Shown piece after piece: positions 28,981 to 39,800 of a stretch of DNA of 64,000 nucleotides. The DNA is from a bacterium (GTDB taxonomy: Bacteria > UBP14 > UBA6098 > B30-G16). The stretch lies in contig JAUWMV010000007.1 of assembly GCA_030613005.1 (NCBI GenBank), forward strand, positions 1 to 64,000, given 5' to 3'. Made by a program: the position numbers and the translations under genes. Positions within the stretch are counted from its first letter, which is position 1. Every line of letters starts with the position of its first letter. A model generated the notes under the pieces. The model was given only the letters and a program-made list of their open reading frames with translations, did not search any database and was not told the DNA's origin.

Positions 28981-29831
28981 ATGAAAACACATGATTTAGT
29001 GATAAGAATCGGATTATTTCACAAACAGCAGATAGGCAAACTCTGTGGTTTTAACCTTAACTCGATAATAACTGGTATTGTTGGCATATATTCATCAAAC
29101 CCTGATAAATCAATATAAAATCCACTTTATCTCTTAATGGAACAATTAATAAGTCAGAAATCACACTTTCCACTTCTTTTAGCCCAAAATATGTATCTCG
29201 AGCTTATCTCGATGATGAAACAAACCATGAACAATGGTCTAATTATCGTAAATTGAGTGGTAATTTGGAATTTAGATATAGATTTACTGGAAGATATTTC
29301 GTATCTATTTATGGAGATCTTTCATATTATCGTTACAAGGATATCTTCCCTGAATATGATTCATAGAAAAGGAAAATTTCTCTCTCATTATCCGAGGGAA
29401 TGAGTCCAGAGTTTGAAATTGCGTATAGGTTTCTAATAAGCGAAGCGAAAGGTTACGATACCTCTATCGAGAGTAAACAGAACTCAAATGAAAGCGATAT
29501 ATCCTATTAAGAGGACATGTTCTCTCTTGTAATTAATTAAAGTATTATTATTTTCGGACGTAAAATAAAAAATATTCCTTAAAGGAAATTATTATTACAG
29601 AATTTATACATCGCAAAAGGCATATTGAATCGATCCATTACATCTTGGAAGAGTCGATGAGCTTTATGATCTGAGCGGTTCAGCAAGGGATTCCATCGGT
29701 ATGAAAATATGGATGGAGTGGGAGTTAAGTATAAGGACAGAAACTCAAAAAGTGAGTATAATCCAAAAATTCCTGAACTTAGAAATTATAGAAAACTATA
29801 TACACGGGCAAAAATTGGTTGGGTATTTTGA
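28981..29831 (+). pseudogene. Decayed outer-membrane barrel protein gene
   Basis: No intact frame spans this stretch, but conceptual translation gives barrel-like strands in shifting frames. From 29109 one frame reads ...LSGNLEFRYRFTGRYFVSI... and is broken by a TAG at 29364-29366, then continues LSLSEGMSPEFEIAYRFLI up to a TAA at 29508. Further on, LGRVDELYDLSGSARDSIG (from 29644) and, in another frame, YNPKIPELRNYRKLYTRAKI ending GWVF look like the last strands of an outer-membrane protein with the terminal Phe. At least three frame changes are needed. I infer a dead gene, running into the start of the lipoprotein gene. Confidence 0.55.
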
Positions 29832-31099
29832 ATAAATATAAATTAATAGTATTAGTCACTTTAATTACATTGATTTCATTCTTCGCTGGCTGTGCTGGTC
29901 GAGGTAAGAAATTATTCATTTTTGCACCCATAGAAATTGCCGAACACAAAACAACGGTTAATATTGTGAATTTCCCTGAGATTATCGAATTCTCGTTCTG
30001 CAGTTCTAGCTTCAACCCGGATATAGCTGAACTCACTGAGACTGTTGAGGATCGAGTTGATAAAATACCGTTTATAGCATTTAGAGCCATTCCTGAAACA
30101 TTGGGTGTACTAATCTTTATAGAGGATTACAGTGGCAGCATGTTAGATAGGGCTGACGAAGCTGACAGCTTAATCTCCAAGACAGCTAACGAATTCCCAT
30201 CGTTGCAAGTGGGAATTGTTAGAATTGGTAAAAAAGCAATCTGGGCATTAAGACCAACTTTGGGAAAGGAATTTATTAACCTCAAGTTATCTAAATTACC
30301 AAAACCACCACCTAATGGTACATCCTTAGCAAGAGGAATTTTTACGGCATTAGATTCACTTCCTGGGCAAATAGGAGCTTTAGTCATTATCTCCGATGCC
30401 AGTGCCGATCACGGTTTTAGACTCGAAGATGCATTGCATACAGCCAATCTCAGAGAAATTCCTATAGTTGTGGTTCAACTTCAAGGCGAAAGAAACGAAG
30501 TATTAGATACTATTGTAAATCGAGTTGATGGATTTTATCTTCACAGCAGTGATCCTTATGATCTCAATGAGGTTCTCTCCGGTGGCTGGAAAGTTGTATA
30601 TACGCCACAGGTTATCGATACGAATGGTGCAGAACATAATATTGTACTGAGATGGGGTTCTAAGAAGAAAATCGGGAAATATACAGCCCCAGGTACACCT
30701 AAACCGAAACTGGTTGTTATTGAAGAAAAAATTCCTAAACCTATAATTGAACCGATTGTGATAGAGGGAATCCGAGTGCCTTTTATGATCGAGAATAATG
30801 CAAGACTTCTAAAACAAGCTAAAACATTGCTTGATTCTTTTATCAATGCACTGCCAAAATCGGAATTTCCACTTATGATAAAAATCGAAGGATATACTTG
30901 CGATATTGGCAATGCAGCGTATAATCTCGATCTATCTATTAGGCGAGCGAAGATTGTTGCAAATTATATGAGGAGAAATTCCAAGATTACTCTTAATTTC
31001 GAGATCGTGGGACACGGTGAAAACGATCCATTAGTGCTGAACAATTCTAAACAGAACCGACAAATTAACAGACGTGTCGAAATAAGATTAATATATTAA
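29828..31099 (+). CDS. vWA and OmpA-domain lipoprotein
   Basis: 423 residues from TTG at 29828 (an in-frame TTG at 29819 is the alternative). A lipoprotein signal peptide ends in the lipobox FAGC. A von Willebrand A-like domain follows (about 90-270) with the metal site IEDYSGSMLDRAD and VIISDASADHG. The C-terminal OmpA-like domain (about 315-423) has IEGYTCDIGNAAYNLDLSIR, then GHGENDP and RQINRRVEIRL, which bind peptidoglycan. The product is therefore expected to be an outer-membrane-anchored protein tethered to the wall. It abuts the decayed barrel gene and is followed by a broken pgsC-like fragment. Confidence 0.88.
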   Translation: MNKYKLIVLVTLITLISFFAGCAGRGKKLFIFAPIEIAEHKTTVNIVNFPEIIEFSFCSSSFNPDIAELTETVEDRVDKIPFIAFRAIPETLGVLIFIEDYSGSMLDRADEADSLISKTANEFPSLQVGIVRIGKKAIWALRPTLGKEFINLKLSKLPKPPPNGTSLARGIFTALDSLPGQIGALVIISDASADHGFRLEDALHTANLREIPIVVVQLQGERNEVLDTIVNRVDGFYLHSSDPYDLNEVLSGGWKVVYTPQVIDTNGAEHNIVLRWGSKKKIGKYTAPGTPKPKLVVIEEKIPKPIIEPIVIEGIRVPFMIENNARLLKQAKTLLDSFINALPKSEFPLMIKIEGYTCDIGNAAYNLDLSIRRAKIVANYMRRNSKITLNFEIVGHGENDPLVLNNSKQNRQINRRVEIRLIY

Positions 31100-31148
31100 G
31101 TCGAATTATCTGAACAAAAACCTTAATTACTTGCAGTAATAACTAATT

Positions 31149-31369
31149 ATGCTTTGGTTATCAGAAGGAATCGGACTTGTAATAAGTTTGCTGTTTGTAG
31201 AATTTCTCGGTCTCGCAGCTGGAGGACTTGTTGTTCCGAGATATAACGCTCTTTTCTGGGATAGACCGCTTTGTTGTTTTTTTATTGTGCATTTGTGTTT
31301 ATATTCGTTAGACTCGATCTCAGAAAATGTATTTCAAAGTTAAGAGGTAAATTAGTTGATAAGAATTAA
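31149..31369 (+). pseudogene. Truncated, frameshifted pgsC/capC-like fragment
   Basis: The frame from 31149 reads MLWLSEGIGLVISLLFVEFL, then GLAAGGLVVPRYNALFWDRP, which matches the start of PgsC/CapC, the membrane subunit of poly-gamma-glutamate synthesis (family hallmark: aGLVVPGYlaL). Near the T-run at about 31270-31280 the frame must shift; the other frame continues as FFYCAFVFIFVRLDLRKCIS and stops at 31367-31369. Only about half of the normal 150 residues remain and the conserved Gly after VVP is Arg. The fragment runs into the ferredoxin gene. A short 64-codon intact reading exists but I regard it as decay. Confidence 0.5.
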
Positions 31370-31955
31370 GATTTTGACAGTATTAATCATTACTTCTGCT
31401 TTTTGCGTATATTCTATAAAACTTGACAAATATAAAATAGACAATACAAAATGCATTGGATGTCTCCAGTGTATTTCTGTATGCCCTGTGGATGCGATTT
31501 CCTGGGAAAATGGAAAAGTAATTATCGATGAAGAAAAATGTATAGGTTGCGGATTATGTGTAAAAAGATGTCCCGTTAATGCAATCACACATTATGTTAT
31601 TTTCAAGGAAACACAAAACGAGCGTATTTTCGAAGAGCAACCAGCCGATAGTAGGAGAATTCCAAAAGCATTAGATACTTCCTCAAGTAGAACATCAGAT
31701 AGAAAAGGTGAAATCTTCAAAACTTCTCCCGACACAACAAATCGAATTAAACCAGACAAGACTAAGGAAAAAACCTCCAAAGCTAAGGCTTTCGTGATTG
31801 CTAAGGAATGTATAGGATGCGGATTGTGCATCGAATCATGTCCTACAGGTGCAATTAAAATGGTCGAAGGAAAAGCTGTAATAGATCCTGACAAATGCAT
31901 TTCCAGCGGTGAATGCATTAAGAGCTGCCCAGTTAATGCGATTAAATGGAAATAG
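31356..31955 (+). CDS. Exported ferredoxin-type protein with four Fe-S cluster motifs
   Basis: 199 residues starting at TTG 31356, backed by AAGAGGT. The N-terminus is a hydrophobic signal or anchor (IRIKILTVLIITSAFCVYS), unusual for a ferredoxin. Two 2x[4Fe-4S] units follow: CIGCLQCISVCP and CIGCGLCVKRCP (about 33-75), a charged linker of some 70 residues, then CIGCGLCIESCP and CISSGECIKSCP. In the last motif the second cysteine is Ser, so that cluster would be three-ligand or absent. It may carry electrons in the periplasm or at the membrane; partners are not visible. It is followed convergently by the PTS gene. Confidence 0.88.
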   Translation: MIRIKILTVLIITSAFCVYSIKLDKYKIDNTKCIGCLQCISVCPVDAISWENGKVIIDEEKCIGCGLCVKRCPVNAITHYVIFKETQNERIFEEQPADSRRIPKALDTSSSRTSDRKGEIFKTSPDTTNRIKPDKTKEKTSKAKAFVIAKECIGCGLCIESCPTGAIKMVEGKAVIDPDKCISSGECIKSCPVNAIKWK

Positions 31956-31979
31956 ATTAGTATACTTCAACAATAATAT

Positions 31980-33773
31980 TTATTGGCTACTATGTTTCAC
32001 CGTTTCTAACTCCATTATTTCTGCAGGCAAATAACTAGAAACCTCTTTAGTTAAGTAATCGAGCACCTCACCCTGAGTAGTGAAAGATAGGACATTTTCT
32101 GCAAGAATTCTGGCTTTTGAGTATGGGAATCTATTAATTATCGTTTTAACTAATGGAACCCGAGACGGTACAACTGAAAATTTGTCAAGGTCCATACCTA
32201 AAAGCAACGGAACAGCTAACACCTCACCAGCCAACTCACCACACATACCCACCCATATTCCCTTGAAATGAGCAGCGTCGATTGCGAATTTTACTAACTT
32301 AAGAACAGCAGGCTGAAAACTCTGATATATATGAGCCACTCGGGGATTACCTCGGTCTGCTGCGAGTGTATATTGAATTAAATCGTTGGTTCCAATAGAG
32401 AAAAAATCACTCAATTCCGCTAGTTCTCGGGCAAGAATTGCTGCGGAAGGAACCTCGATCATAATTCCAATCTCAATTTTTTCATTAAATGGAATATTGT
32501 GTTCCCTAAGCTCACTCTTTGCTTCTTCCACAATACTCAACGCTTGCCGCATCTCCTCGGGAACTGAAATCATTGGAAACATGATCTTAATATTACCGTA
32601 ATAGCTGGCTCTGAGGAGAGCTTTCAAGTGAGTTTTAAATATATCGGGGAATTCAAGGCAAATTCTTATTGCTCTCCAACCAAGAAATGGATTAGGCTCG
32701 TAATGCATAGAACCAATGGTTTTAGCAAATTTATCACCACCGATGTCAAATGTCCTAATTATAGCAGATTCCGGTTTTATCTGTTCAGCGATCTTTTTAA
32801 ACACAGAGAACTGTTCATCCTCCTCAGGAAATTTGTCTCTGTCCATAAACAAAAGCTCGGTTCGGAAAAGACCGATTCCTGCTGCACCAAAATGCTTTGC
32901 CAATGGAACTTCCTCTACCATTTCCATATTTGCAGCAATACTCACATTTCGTCCATCTGGGGTTCGAGATTCTTTATCACTAGTTCTCAGTATAATTTCC
33001 CGGTGTTTCTCAAATATTTCTCCAAGGCGATGATACTCAGTCAGTTGCCTTTCATCTGGATTGATAATTATAACACCCTTTAATGAGTCGACAATCAACA
33101 TATCACCGTCATCGACAACATTCGTTACGTCATCGATTCCAAGAACTCCCGGAAGGTCCATGGTTCGACTCATAATCGCCATGTGGGATGTGAATCCTCC
33201 TGTTTCAGTAGCAAGACCGACATATTTGCTTCCAAAAAGATGAGCAGTTTCTGACGGTGCAAGTTGATCGATCACCAGAACCGAATCGTCCTCAGGCATT
33301 TGAATAATTTGATGTTTTAGACCAAGCAGAATTGAAAGTATCCTACTTTTAACATCCTTAAAATCTTGAACTCGCTCTTTAAAAACGGGGTTTTCATTTG
33401 AACCTAATGCATCGATAGCACTATTCATTACGACTTCAAATGCGTGTTCTGCATTGACTTCCTTAACACCAATGAGTTTTTCCGTTTCATCGATTAAGCA
33501 CGGATCGCCTACAACGTGCACTTGAGCCTCGATAACGCCAGCGGCATCCTCTCCCATTGTCTTTGCAATAGCCGACCGAATTCTTAAAAGCTGCTCTTTG
33601 GCAATATTTAGAGCTCCTCTAAACCGTTGAATCTCTCCCTCAACTTCATGTTGTTCTATGGTTAAAACAGGGACGGTGAGTTCTCCCCTATGAATAATAA
33701 TGGCTTTAGCAATTGCAATGCCACTGCCAGTGCCAATCCCTTTTAGTGTAATGCTGTTCTTATTCTCTCTCAT
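31980..33773 (-). CDS. ptsI: PTS enzyme I (phosphoenolpyruvate-protein phosphotransferase)
   Basis: Takes phosphate from PEP onto a histidine and passes it to HPr. About 597 residues from the ATG at 33773 (an in-frame ATG at 33791 is possible; neither has a clear ribosome site). Motifs in order: LKGIGTGSGIAIAKA; HPr-binding helices; the phosphorylated His in TGGFTSHMAIMSR; the PEP-binding barrel with GIGLFRTELLFM, FDIGGDKFAKT, IMIEVPSAAILA, and FFSIGTNDLIQYTLAADR; the late Cys in GMCGELAG. No HPr or sugar permease genes are in the window, so it may serve a regulatory PTS. Convergent with the ferredoxin gene. Confidence 0.96.
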   Translation of the reverse strand: MRENKNSITLKGIGTGSGIAIAKAIIIHRGELTVPVLTIEQHEVEGEIQRFRGALNIAKEQLLRIRSAIAKTMGEDAAGVIEAQVHVVGDPCLIDETEKLIGVKEVNAEHAFEVVMNSAIDALGSNENPVFKERVQDFKDVKSRILSILLGLKHQIIQMPEDDSVLVIDQLAPSETAHLFGSKYVGLATETGGFTSHMAIMSRTMDLPGVLGIDDVTNVVDDGDMLIVDSLKGVIIINPDERQLTEYHRLGEIFEKHREIILRTSDKESRTPDGRNVSIAANMEMVEEVPLAKHFGAAGIGLFRTELLFMDRDKFPEEDEQFSVFKKIAEQIKPESAIIRTFDIGGDKFAKTIGSMHYEPNPFLGWRAIRICLEFPDIFKTHLKALLRASYYGNIKIMFPMISVPEEMRQALSIVEEAKSELREHNIPFNEKIEIGIMIEVPSAAILARELAELSDFFSIGTNDLIQYTLAADRGNPRVAHIYQSFQPAVLKLVKFAIDAAHFKGIWVGMCGELAGEVLAVPLLLGMDLDKFSVVPSRVPLVKTIINRFPYSKARILAENVLSFTTQGEVLDYLTKEVSSYLPAEIMELETVKHSSQ

Positions 33774-33863
33774 TCCATAGATAAAATACATTACATAGAA
33801 AACAATTCAAATGCTTTTCCTTCTGGGTAATCTTTTATTTTAAACGATGAATTTGCTTTTTCC

Positions 33864-36800
33864 CTATCTTGCGATCACAACAGAACTTTTACACACAATC
33901 TCATCATCGCGAATTATTAGATAGACATACAATCCAATCGGAAGTGGATTACCATCATTGTCAAGTCCATTCCAGCTAATCTTACTGTAATCGTCATAGG
34001 AATATACATTGCCTATTGAACCTTTATAAACTAAGCTTCCTTGAATATTATAAATTTCTATTGTGGCAGATTTTCCAAACATCTCCGGGAAATTGAAAAT
34101 AGTAATATCGTTTATTCCGTCAGCATTAGGAGTGAATGGATTCGGCTCAGCTGTACAGCCTGTATAAGGTAAAACCCAGAACCAAAATATTGCTTCCCCA
34201 CAATTTGCATCGCAATAATCTGGCTTATCGCAAGCATAAACAGTAATCCAAACAGTATCCCCAGAAGCATACACAATGCTTGCATCACCGGGTGAAAATT
34301 CGACAGTCCAACCAGTATCTGCAGGATTTATGATAACATCTCTTTCAGCACCATAAACCTCCATTACAATCGAAGAAGTATCGATACCTGAAAGCCTATC
34401 AGTAGTGGAAATAAGTACAGACTGAACACTGCTTCGAACCATTGTGGCATTTGGAGGTATAATCATCCCAAACTCTGGTGGAGATAAATCCACGATAAAC
34501 CACCAACAATCCAATGAGGACAAATCATTTCCGAGATTATCTAAAGCATGTATTTGACAAACATGAACAGTCTCAGCATCCGCAAAAGGTGATAAAGGTT
34601 CATAAAAAACAGTATCTCCTGAATAAGATAACTCACCATCCTCAACGCTATACGTCTCATCGTTAACCGTTATAACGACAGAATTCAGATTTAAACCATC
34701 TGGATCACTAAATACAATAGCTATAACTTGATCGTCGCAGGCTGTTCTTGTGCCGTTTTCTGGGTATACAATTTGCCCTATAGGTCCTCCGGCAGCAATG
34801 CAGAAATAAAATGCAACCGAGGAATCATTAGGTTCGCAGAACCCTGGTGTCGGTGAATCGTATGCAAATAATGTGCAATAAACACAATATCCTCCATTCC
34901 AAGCAAGTCCTGCTGCTTCCGAGTCAAAAATTAGTTTCGACAGTGAATCAATCTTTGTCAATCCAAGATCACTCAATCGGAATCTATTGCCCTCGATGGA
35001 GAGAACAATAGAGGAATCATCTATCCCAGAAATTACATCCTCGATGAGCATCGATATAACAGGTGTCGTTGTTCTGACGCTTTCGCCATCAGCTGGGTTA
35101 AGATCCCATAGCAGAAAAGATGATAAATCAATAACAAAAGTAATGCATACAGGAATATCTAATGCATTCCCTAATGTATCTTTAGCTTCTATAACACATA
35201 CTGTTAGCGTTTCTCCATCGTCAAATTGCGGCTCAGGATGTAACACCAACTTATTATCTGCTGAATGCCAAACAAGACCAGCAAATTCCCCTACTCTAAG
35301 CGTTTCAAGGGTTCTTCGATTCCCTTCTAATGTTACAACTAACGAAGAATCAATAATTCCTTGATCTTGTGGATCAATAACCTCGAATATGACAGAGTCA
35401 TTAGGACATGCAGAAATCACAAAAGTGTCTGGTCGTATTGTGCTTGCGATAGGTGAACTGTTTTCCATATAAAATTTGAAGCAAGTGTCCAACTCGTTTG
35501 GTGGACAAACATCAGGTGAATCGTAAACCTTAACACAAACCACTACTGTGTCGCCACCTAACCAATAAATGCCAGTGTCTGTTGTGGAAACACACAGTGA
35601 ATTACCATCCCAACTAAGTGCAGACGATCCGGAAACAAACTCAAAAGTATCAATCGTAACATTAAATAATGTTCCATCGATTCCGGACAGCGAATCTATT
35701 AATTCAATACAAATTTCAGGTTGAGAGTCCAAAACGGTGTCTCCGTCTTCAGGACTGCAACTCAACATCACAGGCGCAGAAATGTCCATATATAAAACAA
35801 TACTATCAGTACTTTGCATTGGGTTTGTAATAGAGTCACTTACTTCGACAGCATGAATACAAATAGTATCTTTATCCTCAAAGAGAACGGTGGGAACAAA
35901 CCAGAATGTAACAGAGTCGTCGAACTCTACGATTGAATGAATCTGTGGATCAGCCATTGTGTAAGTTATACAAGTTGAGCAATCTGGACCACGGCAAACC
36001 TCAATTATTATCGAATTCATAATGATACCATTCTCATCGCTGACAATAAACCTAATGCTATCATCTGGACAAGATACCCAAACCTCGGATGGATGATCAA
36101 TTGCTACTTGCGGCCCATTGCCGACGATATAAATCATACAGCATGTGTCAAGCACGTTGTTTGGACAAATTTCTCCAGCACAATCCTCTAAATGCCAGCA
36201 AATATTTACGGAATCACCGTTCTCAAATCTAATTCCAGTGTCGCTGCAGTCGAAAATAAGTCTTCCTCCCGAAAGATCGATTGAGCCATCGCGATAATAG
36301 AATACTAATGTGTCGTTTAATGAAACACTCACATTATCCAGAATAACCCCGCAACCTTCATCCATAAATAATATTGAAATTTCAGGTGAAATGTATGGTA
36401 TTGTATCGCCACAATCCGGGTCGAAATCGAGGATTCTTGGTGGCACTTTATCGACTTTGATGAACCATTCTAATGGTGGAATTAACTCGTTATCTACGAA
36501 ATCGAATGCGAGAAGTTTTACATTTATCGTTCCACTCTCAGGGAAAGGTGTTGGAGGTTTATATACTAGAGTATCGTTTTTATAACTCAATCCCGGATCT
36601 CCCCATGTAATCGTGTCATCTTCAACGATAAGAATAATTCTAACCGTATCCACACCTGCATGTCTATCGAAAAGCCAAATAACAATCGAATCATCCTCGC
36701 ACGAGTACCATAGGTCAGGAGGAATCCACATAGGTCGTGCCTCAGGAGGATCGCAATCTGTAACCATTACCCAGGATGTATCCAATATATTCGCTCCACA

Positions 36801-39800
36801 ATATCGAGTACTATCGGAAACTGTTAATCTCACTGTTGCAGTATCGCATGCAGAAAACGAAATACATGTTGAATCCACTTCAATACCGACATGATCCGAT
36901 GGTAATAACGAAATGTTTAGACATGGATCTCCAGTTCTAAAGCTCCAATGTCCTATATCAAGTGTAATTGTAAAGAAATCCACACCGGAAAGTGAATCGA
37001 AAATTTCGAAATTAATCTCTGGATGTTTGGAAGCTATTGTATCAGATGCGCTGAAAGTTGTGTTTAGTATTACAGGAGGAGACCGATCTATGAAATATTC
37101 CCAGCATAGAGAATCCACCTCGAGCAGACCACCCCATTCATCGATGGCACTTCGCAAACATATTCTAACTGTGTCACCATCCTCAAAAACCGCAGGATGG
37201 AATACAAGCATTGGGTCGACCCAAGTCAAATATAATGACATAACCGTATAGTCCACACCATCAACCTCAAGAACAATAGTTGTTTCTACAATCGTGGCAA
37301 GACAGGCTATCTCAACAATAATGCTGTCCGGTAAACATCTTGACCATGTTTCTGGTTCTGGTCGAACAATTGAAGCCATCGGCCCATGGCATGGCGCAGT
37401 GAAAAAGATCGGTTCTCTCGTGCTACCGATGAAAATTGCGGTATCACTGTAATAATAAACCTCAGAGGTATCGGTATATCCTAATGTGCAATGTGGTTGT
37501 CTATGATAACATATATTATAACCCTCTACATACCATGAATACGTGTCCTCACATACTGTGAGAAATGTGAATTGAGTATCAGTAATCTCACTTGCCATAA
37601 TCGAGTCATTAACGGTAATGGTATAGTAAATCGGCTCGCTTCTATCCGGAGAATGCCAATATACAGTTGTGGAACCAGCTCTAATTGTTAGTTCTGGAGT
37701 TGGATATATAAGCTCTATATAATCTGAAGGAGTAAACATGCATCCAACGGGAATATTTACCCAAGCAGTACAACCCATTGCGTCGTTAACATATACTTTG
37801 AAACTTGTAGTCGAATCTATTACAATCGTAGGACTCGGGTCTGTTGATATAAGAGTACTATGCACATCAAACCATCTAAAGCCTAATGGTGGCGTTGCAC
37901 CACCCAAAACGATAAGTTCGCCAAGCTGAATACTTTCACCGGGGCATGCATATAAACCGCTGCATATTCCTACAAAAAGCATGCATTCTCCAACAGGTAT
38001 GCTAAGACAGGAATCAAGATAATTAGGACCACAATACTCAGGTGAATCTCCTACAGTAACAAATATGTTTACAGTATCTCCTCTTATAAAGTCCACAGTA
38101 TCAACAGGAATAATCAAAGTATCACCACTGAACACAATATCAGAGGAGTAATAGACTCCCGAACCACCCAAGTGCTCTATAGAAATCTCTACAGTCGTGG
38201 TATCAACGCCCGATAGAAAATCTAGGACAACAATTCTAAGGTTCTCTTCAATTGGGGATATAACAGAATCGGGTTCGTAAATCCCAATAACCGGAGGTGA
38301 AAGGTCGACCATAAAATTCCAACATTCTGGAATGTCCAATGCATTGCCGAATGAATCCGCAACACTTTCAATGCACATAGTAACAGTTTCATTATCTGTC
38401 CATAAAAAAGTCGGTGTGAAAATTAGAGTATCATTTTCGAATTTCAATGTTGAACCATCAACTGTATATCTAATGGAATTAACATTCAAGACAATAGAGG
38501 AATCATTTACTCCATCCGAATCTGTGAGAGTTACAATAATCTGCTGATCTTCGCAGGCTGTCCATGTATCGATATAAGGCTCGATTATTTTTATAATAGG
38601 TTCACCACAAGATCTAATTCTGAAATGCCATATTGGTGATTCAGTACCACCACAATGATTGTGCGAGATAACACGCCATTCATAAGGAGCATTACAATTT
38701 ACGTCCTCGAGGAAAAATGAGTTTGAATCCAGAACAGCAAGAGTTTCCGCGTTGACAATGAGTGTATAATTTTCTGTATAAGCTGCATTTTCCCAGGACA
38801 GAAGAGACTCATCAAAGCTAATTGTGTCATACTCTTCTGGAAGTATTAAAGCTGCCATTCCTGGAAGAGGACTTACCCTAATATAGATGCTATCTTCTTT
38901 TGTACATCGAGCGCTATCTACAACGAAACAGTAAAACCACCGTGAACTCTCTGCTTCAATTGTTAGACTATCTCCATCATGGATCTCTTCTACAATGTCA
39001 GTAACAGGATCTCTTTCATACCATTTTATTGTCATGGGATTTATGCCGTCGGAAATTAAACAAAAAAGGTCAATGCTATCACCTTCACATACACGAGTTC
39101 TACCAAATGCCTCTATGTCTAAATTATCTACTCTCAAGAGAATGCTGTCAACTGCTTCGCAACCGGATGAGTTGTTCGTTGCCTTAACCTTAAAATAAGT
39201 TGTTGTATTAGGAAAAGCAAAAGTCGATTCACCGCTTGGTTGAAGTACTTTATCTCTTGGAGTCCATTCAACACTAAACGGTTGACCAGGACAAGTAACA
39301 ACTGCGCTGATAATTGTAGATGTATGTTCGCATAAAACAGTACTGTAATAAGCTGTAACATCGATTCCACCTAAATAAGGCAATGTTACACAACTATTAA
39401 GCCAAAAAGGTCCCATCGGAGAACTTGACGAAGCAATTTGAAAATCGTCAATATAGAAACCATTCATTGTATCGGGATCAGTTGTCAATATCGCAGACCC
39501 AAATCTAAATCTTACTCTAAGACTATCTCCCTCTGTAACAAAACCTAATCTCTTCAAATCCGCTGTTTTCGAGTAATACCAACCTCTCGTATCCTTACAA
39601 TAGCACAATTTCATTTCAAGAGGATTAGATACACCCACAGAGATATATCCCGTATAAGGCGGAAATATAACACCCGTGGCGAATTGATCAACTTGTATCC
39701 ATTCTCCATAATCAACTCTAATCTCTAATAAAACTCCGTCATACCCCTCAATAAATGCCGTATGGTCTCTAAAGTTAGCCCAATAATAATAGCTTATATA

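Noticed and set aside
29364-29366. In-frame TAG in the barrel-like stretch as a recoded stop
   Set aside because: Other frameshifts and stops occur nearby, and no other gene in the window needs TAG readthrough.
31149-31343. 64-codon frame as an intact small membrane protein
   Set aside because: The N-terminus matches PgsC/CapC and the match continues in another frame after a T-run, so decay explains it better.
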